From Hondaea fermentalgiana (lineage: Eukaryota > Sar > Bigyra > Thraustochytrida > Thraustochytriidae): a DNA stretch of 43,876 nucleotides. Positions 9,447 through 19,675 of the stretch are shown piece by piece (the first letter of the stretch is position 1; every line of letters begins with the position of its first letter). Location of the stretch: contig NPFB01000040.1 in the NCBI GenBank assembly GCA_014084085.1, positions 846,702-890,577 of the forward strand, read 5' to 3'. The position numbers and the translations under genes are program-made. The notes under the pieces were generated by a model that did not search any database, had not been told where the DNA came from, and saw only the letters and a list, made by a program, of their open reading frames with translations.

Positions 9447-10997
9447 ATGTCTCGCCCGCTTCCGCTCGTGTCACTGTCGCTCTCCGCGTCGCCTCCCTGC
9501 ACGGACTCCACCGTCGCGGGTCCGGATCGCGCTCCGGTCCCGTCCTGCGCAGCGCAGGGCAGCGCGGTGGAGCGGAGCAGAGTGCGATGCAGTGCAGTGC
9601 AGTGCAGTGCAGTGCAGTGCACTGCAGCCCTCCTCCTCCTCCCCTGCCAGTGCAGCGCCGTCCACTTCGCCTTCGCGATCTGCTCCGCGTCCGCATCCTC
9701 GTCCCCCGTCCCACTCGGGTCCGTAGCATGCCAGGCAGGAGGGCGTCCCAGTCCCACTGTCTGTCTCATCGCAGGGAAATTTCCTCGCCCGCCGGCGCCG
9801 CTTCTTACTCCAGAAGCAGGGGCGGGACGCGCGGCGGCTGGGCCTCTGGGCACACCGCGGCCGGAGGGAGCGGGCCCTGTCGCTGATATTGGGACGGCCG
9901 CGGCCGCGGCAGAAGCAGAACCGCAACACGCCCCGGGCTCTTTCGAGTCCACGTTCGCGTTGGCTCAGGAGAGGATCTGGTCGAGGACCCATCCGGTCGA
10001 GGATCTGGTCGAGGATCTGCTGCCGCTCTTGCTGGCTGCTGGCGCTGTTACCGGCGCTGCTCTGGCGGCTGGAGGAGGTGGATTTGCGAGGGCGAGGACC
10101 GCGAGGGGAGAAATGCAGACGCGGGGGAAGACGCGCCGCGCCAAGGAGGCGCAGCAGGCCGAGGCGCGCCGCGAGGCCAAGGCGGACCGGAGCGACGACG
10201 AGGAGATTGAGGAAGAAGAGGAGGAGGGAACGAGGTTTGACGGCGAGGAGATCGCAGAGGGCGTCTTTTGTGGGGGCGAGGGATGCGCGCTGGACTCAGA
10301 GGGGCGGCGCGCGCGGGGCATTACGCATGTGGTGAGCGTTTCGAGCAACTTTGAACAGCGCAAGCCGCCCGAGACGAAAATGGTCGCCTCGGGACATTGG
10401 CTGCACTTTTCAAGAGAAAACAGACCCACCGCAAACATGCTCAACATCCTCGACGATGCTGTCGCCTTTATCGACCGGGTCAAGAAGAAGAAGGGCAAGG
10501 TGTGTGTCGTGTCTCTCGAAGGCGCCTCGCGAGCAGCCACGGTCTGCGTGGCATATCTGATCAAGTCGCACCGGCTCACGCTTCGGGCCGCCACAATGCG
10601 CATGACGGCCAAGGCACCGCGCACAAACATCAACCGCGGATTTTGGCGCCAGCTTGTCGTGTACGAAGAGTATGTGCATGGGATGGCATCCATGACAGAG
10701 GACGATTTGCCGGGAGCTATTCTCTTTGAGAAAGACGAGCTCGACGCCATTGCGAGTTCCTTTCGCGAATCCAAACGTCGCGCGCGTCTGGCAGAACCCA
10801 TGTCACCCACCACGGCAACTGGATTCGGGGCGCTCTCGCTGGTCTCGGGCGATACAAAACGCAAGAGCACAAATCGTGCGTGGAACGGCAATATCGACGA
10901 CATCGAAAATGACAATGACGACGACGGCTGGCATCGTATCAAGTCACCTCGAGCATCCATTGACCACGCGGATCCGACGCTTGAAACCAAGTCGTGA
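9447..10997 (+). CDS. Dual-specificity-phosphatase-like protein, probable pseudophosphatase
   Basis: A 516-aa frame; the DSP-like domain covers about 255-412. It has the usual order: THVVSVSS strand, a variable acid loop (HFSRENRPTAN), the helix NILDDAVAFIDRV, then the P-loop region KVCVVSLEGASRAATVCVAYLI, split here as KVCVVSLEGASRAAT then VCVAYLI. In active enzymes the loop reads HCxxGxSR. Here His is Val355 and the catalytic Cys is Ser356, while Gly359, Ser361 and Arg362 remain. The likely general-acid Asp is Glu324 or lost. By analogy with STYX it would bind phosphoproteins without cleaving them. The first 220 residues are low complexity and partly encoded by a TGCAG repeat. An ATG at 10113 would give a 294-aa protein starting with a charged segment and may be the real start. 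The C-terminal 100 residues are Ser/Asp-rich. Convergent with the PH-J gene. Confidence 0.72.
   Translation: MSRPLPLVSLSLSASPPCTDSTVAGPDRAPVPSCAAQGSAVERSRVRCSAVQCSAVQCTAALLLLPCQCSAVHFAFAICSASASSSPVPLGSVACQAGGRPSPTVCLIAGKFPRPPAPLLTPEAGAGRAAAGPLGTPRPEGAGPVADIGTAAAAAEAEPQHAPGSFESTFALAQERIWSRTHPVEDLVEDLLPLLLAAGAVTGAALAAGGGGFARARTARGEMQTRGKTRRAKEAQQAEARREAKADRSDDEEIEEEEEEGTRFDGEEIAEGVFCGGEGCALDSEGRRARGITHVVSVSSNFEQRKPPETKMVASGHWLHFSRENRPTANMLNILDDAVAFIDRVKKKKGKVCVVSLEGASRAATVCVAYLIKSHRLTLRAATMRMTAKAPRTNINRGFWRQLVVYEEYVHGMASMTEDDLPGAILFEKDELDAIASSFRESKRRARLAEPMSPTTATGFGALSLVSGDTKRKSTNRAWNGNIDDIENDNDDDGWHRIKSPRASIDHADPTLETKS
9589..9620 (+). repeat. (TGCAG)n pentanucleotide repeat
   Basis: About six TGCAG units. 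They lie inside the longest frame of the DSP-like gene, where they encode a repeated CSAVQ peptide, or in its 5' UTR if translation starts at 10113. Confidence 0.9.
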
Positions 10998-11050
10998 GCC
11001 CGAAGACAAGGCACAGACTAAGACGGATACAAACACACACAATCATTATT

Positions 11051-11056
11051 TTTATT
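11051..11056 (-). promoter_or_regulatory. Possible polyadenylation signal of the PH-J gene
   Basis: AATAAA on the minus strand, about 160 bases past the PH-J stop and only about 55 bases from the DSP-like stop. If used, the two convergent transcripts would overlap at their 3' ends. Confidence 0.3.
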
Positions 11057-11217
11057 ATTTTCTTTTACTTTCTTCTTCTTCTCTTCTCCTTTCTTGTCCT
11101 CTCTTCTACTTTTTGAGTTTATTCTTCTCTTCAAGTTCGTCGTGACCAACCCCGACAAATGAACCCGAGAGCAAGCAAGACCTCTCATCGCAGCGTGTGA
11201 GTCTTATAGTCTCAAAT

Positions 11218-14200
11218 TTAGTCAAAACCATTTTCGGTCTGCAGCTTCTCCAAACGCTGCGCAAACAAGACGCTCTTCTCGCAGCGAATGATGCGCAATC
11301 CATCAATGAGATCCTTGCACACCTCGGGCGAATCGAGCTCGAGATAAACTTCGGATTGAAGCTTTTTCCCCTTGAAGACAACGTAGCGGTCGACCTCGCG
11401 GAGTACCTTGGCCTCGAACTCTGCGATGGCGTCCTCGTCAGCGTCCTCGGGGAGGGATGCCGCCTCTCTGCGTTCGCGCACAATGGGGTTCAAAAAGGTC
11501 TGGCGGATAACGCGATGATTACGACCATAGATGATGTACTCGATAAAGCGAGACTCGAACGAGTTCGCCAGTTCCGGCTTCAGAGGGAGGAATTCGTCCT
11601 TTGTTGCCGGCTGGTAAAAGAAGTTGGTCAGCTCTCCGTCCGTAAAGAGGGTGATGCGGCGAGAGGCGATCTCCGAGGGGATCTTGACATCGTCCTTGAT
11701 TATGTACTTTGTTGGCGTGTACATGACGCAGTCGAAGCCACGACGAAGCACCTCACAAATGCGCTCTCCCAGATCGTACTTTGCCCGAAGCTGCTCATCG
11801 TAAAGAACAGTGTAAGCCTGCGAAAGCATGGCGAACTCGGCTGGGTCAGCATCAGGGTTCTTGTCCGGGTGATAGCACGCAGCGAGCTTGTAGAATTGCT
11901 TGCGGATTTCCTTCCTCTCGGCAGTAGGCTGCACGCCAATAATGTCATAGTGCGTGGCCGGCAGGACGTATTGCGGGTAAAAGTCCTCTGCCTTGGGAGG
12001 CGGCTGCTCGGGCATCTTTGGGCGTTCGCTCTCTTCGGACTTTTTCCGGGAAGCAGCAGGATCGACGGGCCGCGGATCTCGCGGCGGTTGCGGAGAGAGC
12101 TGGTTCTGGCTGCAAAGGGCGTTGTGCACAATCATATGAAACCAGCTAAGGATGGTGCGATAATCGCTGGCGCAGATGCGGAAACCGTCCTTGGAGCGTC
12201 CCATCTCATAGACGAGCATGGCAAACTTTGTCGGCGTTTTCCCGATTTTGTTCAAGTCTGTCTCAACCTCGATTTTCTCCAAGGAAAGAATCTGTTTCGG
12301 TGTTTGCGAATACTGATCCTTGAAGCAGATTAGCATCTTGTTGGTGAGACGAAAGTAACGCTTCTTCCATTTGGGTTGCGAAGACGAGGACAGCCATCGC
12401 GACTTGCGGGACATCTTCGAAAGCCAGCCTTCCATTGCCTGCGGCCCACCCCTGGGGCGCTGCACGGCCTGGCTCGAGCTTGAGGATTCGGCGCGCGAGG
12501 AAGATGCTGCGCGAGACATTTTTGGCGAGGGAATCTCGGCTGGGGGTCGGCTTGGTTTCAGATCCACCGTCGACGAGTATCGAGGGAGTTTTGATCCCTT
12601 GCCCGCACGTTGTACCTTGAGCATTGAAGCCTCCTTGAGACGGTCGCCGAACGAAGTCATGGCAAAGCGCGGATCGGCTGGTTCTTCCTGTTTCCCGCTG
12701 GCAGCCGCCTTTTGCTGGGCTTCGCTTTCGTGCTGCTTGAGTGTTTCTGCGTCATCGAGCATTTTACGCAGGCGCTCCTCGCGATCCGCCTGAGATCCAC
12801 GTCGCACCTTCTTCTTCTTCTTTTTCTTTGTCGTTGTTTTCTTCGTTGGCGTTGTGCTGGCCGTTCCTTGCGCCTGATTCGACGGGTCCCGGGATGCGCT
12901 GGCTTTTGATCCAGATGCGCGACTCCTTGTCTGGTCGGTACGTGCAGATGGAGCCTCTTGGACAGAAGGCCCGACCGAATCGGGAGCTTGCTCTGGGTTT
13001 GGCTCGTCGTGGAGACCCCGATCCATGGCTTGGTTGAGAACATTGCCTTTGCCAATCATCTCGTCTTCATCCTCGTCCTCGTCGTCATTATCTTCATCTT
13101 CTTCATCCTCGCGCTCTGTCTGGGCATCTCGAGGTGCCATGGCTTCGGCGAGGTGTACGAAACCACCCGCACCGGTTGTCTTGGACTTGCCCCCGACAGT
13201 ATTGACGCTGGAGCGACGCTCACGAGCTACCTCGGCCAGGACCACTGAAGCGGTTCGCGAGCGCGAGCGTGTGCGCGGCTGCTGCTGCTGCTGCTGCTGC
13301 TGCTGACGTTCTCTGGCTTTCCTCACTCGGCTCGACCTAGAGGTGCGCGGATTGACGGATCCATTGCTTGACTTTTGCTCCTCCATTTGCTTGCCCTCGT
13401 TGCTTGCTGCGAGCTTTCGAGCCGTGGGCGATTTGTACGAGGCCACATGGACGGGGCTCGTTCTGGACATGGGTTTGCTTTCTGCAGTATGGGCATCAAC
13501 TTGCAGACGCGAGGGGTTTCCATCATAATAGTGATGATGATGGTGGTGGTGGATTTCGATCACTCCCGAAGGAAAGTGCTGTGCCTGCGAGAGCATTCCT
13601 CCCTGAGGATGCAACTGCACGAGCTGTTGCTGTTGTTGTTGGTGCTGCTGCTGTGACGGCGACGACATGCGCTGTACGAGCTGTTGCGGAGACATGATGA
13701 TAAAGTTTGCTGCTCCATTCGATGGCGAGCCTTCGTGATAGCGTCCAGCCGAAGGAGGCTGCGCGTATGCTTGTTGTGGCTGCGAAAATGAATGCTGAGG
13801 CATGTACTGCTGGTCCTGCTGTTGCTGGTATTGATGGTTGAAATCGTGGGCTCCGGCAGGGTCACGTGCACGCGGGTACGAACGATTTGGAGACGATTGC
13901 GCGGCGCGAGACGTAGAGGGCGTTGGCCGGAAAGAGCCACGATTGCCGCCAGGTGACGACTTGAGTTGTCTCTCAAAGTTGTCCAGCTGCGAATATCCTG
14001 AGAGGGATCCGGGACTGGTTCCGGAATATTGGCCCGCGTATGAAGGGGAAAAAATGTCGTGCTGATCGGGCCAATCAGCAGAATGCGTCGAGGAATAGCC
14101 CTGCGATGGGGACCGATTGTTCATTTGTCGACGCGAAGGCTGGCGTACATCTTGACGGTTCTGGCCTCGAGACGAGGCATCCGCCTGAGGGAGAACTGCC

Positions 14201-14355
14201 GCACGCATGGCGGCGAGACGCAGATCCCGAACAAGCTGTCGTCGGGCCTCGAAAGGCAGGTTCGGGTCCACGGTCACGTGAGGCTTCTTATCATTTGGGA
14301 GACCTGACCAATGCGCGGCCGAGGTCGACCCGGACGAAGGCATTGCGTAGGACAT
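11218..14355 (-). CDS. PH domain plus J-domain protein
   Basis: A 1045-aa protein from the ATG at 14353-14355. The N-terminal 630 residues are low complexity: Gln runs, a run of seven His (IEIH...YYDG), an acidic stretch, a Lys run and many Ser/Arg, so probably disordered. Residues about 640-747 form a PH domain: it starts MEGWLSKMS, then WKKRYFRLTNKMLICFKD, and ends with the helix containing the invariant Trp (TILSWFHMIVHNAL). Residues about 802-863 form a J domain (HYDIIGVQPTA, KQFYKLAACYHPDKNPDADP) with an intact HPD triad at 829-831, so it should stimulate an Hsp70 ATPase. The last 180 residues are conserved-looking but unrecognised. A PH domain suggests phosphoinositide membrane targeting of an Hsp70 co-chaperone. 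I do not know a described protein with this order. Confidence 0.85.
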   Translation of the reverse strand: MSYAMPSSGSTSAAHWSGLPNDKKPHVTVDPNLPFEARRQLVRDLRLAAMRAAVLPQADASSRGQNRQDVRQPSRRQMNNRSPSQGYSSTHSADWPDQHDIFSPSYAGQYSGTSPGSLSGYSQLDNFERQLKSSPGGNRGSFRPTPSTSRAAQSSPNRSYPRARDPAGAHDFNHQYQQQQDQQYMPQHSFSQPQQAYAQPPSAGRYHEGSPSNGAANFIIMSPQQLVQRMSSPSQQQHQQQQQQLVQLHPQGGMLSQAQHFPSGVIEIHHHHHHHYYDGNPSRLQVDAHTAESKPMSRTSPVHVASYKSPTARKLAASNEGKQMEEQKSSNGSVNPRTSRSSRVRKARERQQQQQQQQQPRTRSRSRTASVVLAEVARERRSSVNTVGGKSKTTGAGGFVHLAEAMAPRDAQTEREDEEDEDNDDEDEDEDEMIGKGNVLNQAMDRGLHDEPNPEQAPDSVGPSVQEAPSARTDQTRSRASGSKASASRDPSNQAQGTASTTPTKKTTTKKKKKKKVRRGSQADREERLRKMLDDAETLKQHESEAQQKAAASGKQEEPADPRFAMTSFGDRLKEASMLKVQRAGKGSKLPRYSSTVDLKPSRPPAEIPSPKMSRAASSSRAESSSSSQAVQRPRGGPQAMEGWLSKMSRKSRWLSSSSQPKWKKRYFRLTNKMLICFKDQYSQTPKQILSLEKIEVETDLNKIGKTPTKFAMLVYEMGRSKDGFRICASDYRTILSWFHMIVHNALCSQNQLSPQPPRDPRPVDPAASRKKSEESERPKMPEQPPPKAEDFYPQYVLPATHYDIIGVQPTAERKEIRKQFYKLAACYHPDKNPDADPAEFAMLSQAYTVLYDEQLRAKYDLGERICEVLRRGFDCVMYTPTKYIIKDDVKIPSEIASRRITLFTDGELTNFFYQPATKDEFLPLKPELANSFESRFIEYIIYGRNHRVIRQTFLNPIVRERREAASLPEDADEDAIAEFEAKVLREVDRYVVFKGKKLQSEVYLELDSPEVCKDLIDGLRIIRCEKSVLFAQRLEKLQTENGFD

Positions 14356-15439
14356 GGCGTCGCTTTTCGCGCGCGTGGTCTTGGCTGCCGCCCGCTCGCG
14401 AGCGTCCTGACCCCTCCCAGTCGGCGAGGGCGAACGCTCGCCCTCGTGAACACGCGCCCTGCACGCGCCGAGCGTGGGATCGATCTCCGTGCTGCCGCCG
14501 CGGCTGCTCCGGGCGCGCGTTTCCTGGTCGCGGCGCGCGCGGCCCGCCTCCCCTCTGCGCGGCGCGCGCGTCGCCCGGGCCTGCTCCTCGCCGTCTGCGC
14601 TGCCCGCGGCGCGCTCCCGCGGCGCGTGTCTCGGAGTGGATTTGCTCAGCGCCGCCGCCTCGCTCCGGCCAGCGTGTAGTAGTGTAGTATACTATACGCT
14701 AGACTGACTGTCTATAGCAGCCGGTGTGCAGCAGAAAGAATGAAAGAAAGGGAGAAAGGAAGGAAGAAAGAAAGAAAGAAAGAAGCAGCCAGGTGTGTTT
14801 GTTGCTTGTGCACGTGGCGCGGGGGAACGAGGGGAACCAGGCTCCCTCCGCGTGGCACGTGGGCTTCGGGCTGCGAAAGCTAGTCACTACGGGGAGGGAA
14901 GGCGTTGGACGCGCAGGTGCAGGCGGGGTCGAACAGGATGCGTGCGCGCGCTGGAAGAGTCGGCTCGCGAGGGTGATATGACGCGTGCTGAATGGAGGCA
15001 GAATTTGGAGATGATGCGAAGGAAGACAAGGGAAGTCTATGTTGTGGGATGTCCCAGGCCGGGAACCATTTGCAACTTGAAGTGAACGGGAATAGTGGGC
15101 GGGCGACAAAATATTCTGACGACTTATTGGTCCAGCGATTGACACAAGTTGTCCGATAAAAAGTGCCGCGTGCAGAGCAAGACAACCTTTCGCCAATAAT
15201 TTACTGACAGGGAGTTTCTCATTGATTGTTGATTGATTGCATGTTGTTCCAGAGGTCGTTCAAGATAAAGCAATATATTTTAGGATAAACAAACAGGAAC
15301 GTGAATTGTATGCGCAAAAGCATTTGGGATAGCCAAGGAGACTTCGCATTCGCTGGATCGCCCCGGACTTGCCTCCCCATGTATTCTCCACTACCTCTTT
15401 CGAAAAGCGAGAGGAGGAGAGGAGGCTGTCGCAGAGAGC
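14356..15439. other. Intergenic: PH-J promoter and 3' region of the WRKY19-type gene
   Basis: About 1.08 kb. The first 300 bases are extremely GC-rich, followed by a TAGTATACTATA stretch at 14685-14697 and a polypurine tract. The right third is AT-richer and probably 3' UTR. All frames across it look like chance ORFs. Confidence 0.5.
14742..14785 (+). repeat. Polypurine (GAAA/GGAA) tract
   Basis: 44 consecutive purines on the plus strand with GAAA and GGAA units, about 390 bases upstream of the PH-J start. Confidence 0.9.
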
Positions 15440-16462
15440 TCATGAATCTAGTCCTGAGGATGGCGTGTTTGAGGATGACGTTCCCTCTGTCCTATTCGCG
15501 CGTAGGGATGCCATGACAGTATTTGTGAGCATTGGACCGAAGGTGGGGGGTGACTGATTCGAAGGTGGCCTGCGCGGCGCGTGATGGGACAATAACGCAT
15601 TTGACATGGACGATGAGGTTGCGGACGAAGTCGTTTCCGAAGTACGAGAGCTACTGCTGCTGCTGCTACTACTGCTGCTGCTGCTGCTGCTGTTGCTTCC
15701 AGCGCCCATACTACCTTGCAATAGCTGGCCACGTCGATGTTGGCCGAAAGAAGCTGCTGATGCAGACATTGAGGGGATTTCACCGACGACAGAACGATTC
15801 GTATGCGTATCTTCGGCTGCATGATTGTTGTTGTTGTTGTTGTTGTTCGTCCCATCACAAAGAACCCCTTTTGGATCATCCTTTGCGTTGTTATTACCAC
15901 CACCGTCTTTAGAATCATCGCCATCGTCGTTGTCGCCGTCGTCGTCCTCGTCGTCTTCGTTTTCTCTATCGTCGTCATCGTCCTCGTCGTCTTCATCGCG
16001 AAGTCGGCGGCGTTTCGCATTCGACGGCGAGACAGATTCGGGGCTCCCAGAACCACCTCCATGGTGATTGCAATACATGAAGCCTCCGCGTGCGGCTCTG
16101 TTACAGGTTTCCTCGCGACAGCGTGTCCCCCCTCCGTGTGACTTGCAATAATTTGTTGGGCCTTGTGCAAGCTTTGTGCAGGAAGGTACCTCACAACAGC
16201 GAGCGAATCGCTTTCCGTCCCAACGTTTAACAGACCCGCGTACCATGTACACTTTGCCTTTGATACGCTGTGCCGCCGGAGGGCAGTCAAGATAGACTGG
16301 CTCCGGTTTAATATCGTTCGATACAGGAAGATCCACGGCGGTAATACGAGAAGGGGCACTAGCTGACGAGACATGCGAGGGAGGTTGCGATGCACCTCGT
16401 CGCAGCGCACCGCCGGCGTGCATGGGCGCGAACGACCCAAAGGCCGACAAGGGGCGTCTCAG

Positions 16463-16499
<37 letters not shown>

Positions 16500-17314
16500 C
16501 GCTGCTGCTGCTGCTGCTGCTGTAACATTGAAAGGTAGGCCTCAATCAGATTTTGGGATTGTGGTACTGTGTTTGAAGGCAAAGAAGATGACGACGAAAC
16601 AGAGGCATTCGCCGTATTGGCGGGCGCGGAGAGAAGAGAAGAGGAAGGATTGTGTGAAGCGGGGAGGTTTGGGGAGCGTGCAGGCACGCTGGATCCACTT
16701 GGTATCCTTGACATGGCGCTGCTGGCATCGCTCCTGGGCGTAAATGCGAGGGGCTGTTGTGTTTGTGACGTGAAGCCTGTGTGAGACGTGTCCAAGGTGG
16801 GACGACCAAGCAATTGATTGACGGTTTCGTCATTCGAGGGCTGCTGCAAGAGATTGCGTCGTTGATCCTGCAGAGATTGATACTCTTGGTGCTGGCGAGG
16901 ATGCTCCTCGGAGGCTTGGCGTTGCTGCTGCTGTTGTTGCTGTAGCAGCAGGAGTTGGAGAAGGGCGCGCTGGTTTCCCTCGAGAGATGATTCTGAAGAT
17001 TGACCGAAGAGTTGCTGTTGTTGCCGCGGGAAGAAGTGCTGGGGGAGCCCGTTGACAGAGAGTGGGGGATGCTGCAGCGGAGGGGAGGGCTGGCCGGTCT
17101 GGTTTTGCTGTTGTTGCTGTTGTTGTTGTTGCTGGAATCCGCTGGGGTTAAACTGTTGCTGCTGGTTTTGCTGGCGGCGACGCAACTCCATCTCGAGGGC
17201 AAGCATCCTGGCCACGTCGCTGATTCCTGCCTGCTGTCCTGCCTGCAGCTGCTCTCCTCCCTCTTGCTCCCGCTCGCTTTCCTTCGTGGCGCTCCGGCCT
17301 GAGTCCGAGGTCAT
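15440..17314 (-). CDS. Poly-Gln protein with WRKY19-type zinc fingers
   Basis: A 624-aa protein from the ATG at 17312-17314. The frame extends upstream only with TTG. The core is two tandem fingers of the form C-x4-C-x10-C-x2-H followed by GGG: C374, C379, C390, H393, then C399, C404, C415, H418, preceded by a KRWDGKRFARC lead-in. This finger type is the Cys/His repeat of Arabidopsis WRKY19 and is common in oomycetes and related stramenopiles. No WRKYGQK domain is present, so database names such as WRKY19 would mislead. A basic NLS-like AKRRRLR follows, then Asp/Glu, Asn and Ser runs. Six or more Gln-rich blocks fill the N-terminal half. Probable nuclear DNA- or RNA-binding regulator; target unknown. 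Confidence 0.85.
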
Positions 17315-17809
17315 AGCCAAGTAAGCGAGTTCTACCTTTGTCTTTTGTACTCCGCCACACTCGCCTACACTGAGCCGGAGCAGAAGTGACGAAAAGCAAG
17401 CCAAGTGACGCAAAGCTAGCTAGCTCACACAGCTCCGACCGCGCACGCGCAATTGCAGGAGCGAAAAGGGGGTGAAGCCACCAGCCAACCAGCCGGCCAG
17501 ATCAGATCCAAAGCGACAGATCCCAAGCAATCGACCTCGAGCTCGAGCCGCTTCCCCGGCAGTCGAGGCAAAGCAAGCCAGGCCGCGGCCACGCCAAGCC
17601 AGCCCGGCACACACAGAGAGAGAGAGAGACCCGTCGCCGCTGTCTTGTTTGTTTGTTTGTTCCAAGTGCTGCCGCCCTCTCCCCTCCCTCTCGCTCACGC
17701 ACGCGCTCGCTCCGGGCGCTGCCTGCGCTGCGCTGCGCGGCCTCGCGCTTCCCCGCTGCGCCCTGCCTGCCTCCCCGGGCGGCGTCGCGCGCAGCCGGAG
17801 CGCGCAGGC

Positions 17810-17899
17810 GAGGAAGGAAGGAAGGAGAGAGAAAGAAAGAAAGGAAGGAAGGAAGAAAGAAAGAAAGAAAGAAGGAAAGAAGGAAAGGAGGAGGAGAGG
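17810..17899 (+). repeat. 90-base uninterrupted polypurine tract
   Basis: GGAA, GAAA and GAGG units with no pyrimidine on the plus strand, about 500 bases upstream of the WRKY19-type start. Such mirror-like purine tracts can form triplex (H-DNA). Confidence 0.95.
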
Positions 17900-18493
17900 C
17901 GGAAACTGGTTGCGCGGCGAGCGAGGAGGGACTCGTGGGTCCTGGACCGGTCGAGATCTCGCCCGCGCCCGGACGCAGCGCGGCGCCGCGCCGGGCGAGG
18001 GCGCGAGGGCGGCGAGCGCGAGGGCGGCGAGCGCGAGGGCGCGAGGGCGGCGCGAGCGTCCCCGCGCTGCCCGCGCGCGACGAGGGCGGGGGGAAAGGAG
18101 GGAGGGCTCTGGTCGCCACAGCGAGCGTGCTGCGCTGGGCGACGATGGATTTTGAAACTTGGAGCCTCGCTCGCGCGCAATCTCGCTCGCCGCCTTGCGC
18201 CGGGCCGGCTGCCGCGCCCTCGCGCGAGGAGCGGAGAGCAGCGCAGCGCAGCCGCGCCGGCGCGCGCGCGGGGCCCCTGCCCGCCGCGGACGCAGCGCGG
18301 CGCGGCGGGATGGGATGTGCGGTTTTGCCTCTGCTCTGCTCTGCTCTGCTGCGCTGCGCTGTTCCGCCTTCTTGCTCGCCTTTGGGGGCTCCGAAGAGGC
18401 GGATGTCAAGATCGCTCCGGCCGCACCCGCGCGGGCGCCTCGGGACGCTGCGCCGGGCCACGCTGCCCGTCGCCGCTCCTCGCGCGCGGGCGA

Positions 18494-18494
18494 G

Positions 18495-18534
<40 letters not shown>
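18494..18534 (+). repeat. (GGCA)n tetranucleotide repeat
   Basis: About ten perfect GGCA units in the gene-poor interval. Confidence 0.95.
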
Positions 18535-18626
18535 CCCGGGGCGAGGCAGGGCCGGGCACGAAGGCGGGCTCGGGTGTGGCTGCGGCTCGGCTTCCCAAGT
18601 CCAGATTTGCTTCGCTGCTAGTAGCT

Positions 18627-18657
18627 CGCTTGCTTGCTTGCTTGCTTGCTTGCTTGC
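18627..18657 (+). repeat. (CTTG)n tetranucleotide repeat
   Basis: About seven perfect GCTT/CTTG units, with two more degenerate ones to 18668. Confidence 0.93.
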
Positions 18658-18793
18658 CCGCTTGCTTGCTAGCTTGGTCCGGCCACGGTCGCCCCGACCT
18701 CGCTCGAGGCCTCGGGGAGCGCCAGCTCGAGGGACCTCTCCTCTCGCGCGAGCTCCGCGTCGAGCGCAGCGAGGGTGGGCGGGCTCCCGCTCT

Positions 18794-18838
18794 CGCTGCG
18801 CACGCTGCGCACGCTGCGCACGCTGCGCCTTGTTATTT
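18794..18838 (+). repeat. 9-bp tandem repeat CGCTGCGCA
   Basis: Four exact copies and a fifth with a changed last base. Confidence 0.92.
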
Positions 18839-19137
18839 GTTTGCTTGTTTGATTGTTTGTTTGTTCAAAGTTTGTTTGTTTGTAGTGCGTTCTCTGGTGC
18901 AGCGCACGGGTGTACCGCGCGGGAATGAACCGAGAGGGATGGGGCGTCGCACCGCGCTCACTGCACGCGCCGGGCCAAGGCGAGGCCAGAGCCCCTCGCC
19001 GCGCCGCTCTTGCTTGCTCGCTTGCTGGCCGCTTCCGCCGTCGGGACCGCGTGGCGCCTTCTGCCTTTGCCTTGCTGTGCTTTGATCTGGCCGGTGGCTT
19101 GTCTCTGTCTTGAGCTCGTCTCGGCTTGGCTGCGTGT

Positions 19138-19139
<2 letters not shown>

Positions 19140-19185
<46 letters not shown>
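19140..19185 (+). repeat. (CTG)n trinucleotide repeat
   Basis: About fifteen perfect CTG/GCT units outside any credible gene. Confidence 0.95.
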
Positions 19186-19186
<1 letters not shown>

Positions 19187-19640
19187 TGCCTGCCTGCACA
19201 GACCGGAGCAGTCTGTTTCCCTGCGCCGCCCCCTGCCAGTGGCCGCGGCTTCCTCCCTCGCCTTCTTCCTCCTCGCCGCGCCTCTCCTTCCGCCTGCCCG
19301 GGCGGCCGCCCGGCCTGCCGCCCTTGCCTTCGACAGCGACCTCTCGCCTTGCTCGAAGACCGAGCCGTCGTTGTCTCGTCGCGCAGAAGGAGGTCGATCG
19401 GCGTGCCCGCTTCGAATTGTTCTGCCACTGTTTCGTTTGCCTTGGCTTGATTGACGTGAGTGAGCCCGGGACGCTCGCTTGCCCTTCGCCCCGCGCAGCC
19501 TGCGGATCGCATTTTGCCTACCCGGCCAGGCCGGCCGGCCGGCAGGCCTGGCGGCTGTCGCAGACGCGCTGCGCTGCTCGCAGTCGGCTGCGCAGGTCGC
19601 AAGGCAAGGAATCAGTCAGGCGGGCGATCATGGGAGCTGC

Positions 19641-19675
19641 AGAAGAAGAAGAAGAAGAAGAAGAAGAAGAAGAAG
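19641..19675 (+). repeat. (GAA)n trinucleotide repeat
   Basis: About eleven perfect GAA units in non-coding sequence. Confidence 0.94.

Noticed and set aside
17420..19200. Long overlapping frames of 392, 491, 319, 322 and 308 codons on both strands
   Set aside because: They exist because the DNA is GC-rich and lacks stops. The peptides are Arg/Ala/Pro/Ser-rich, follow the repeats, and no domain or conserved motif appears.
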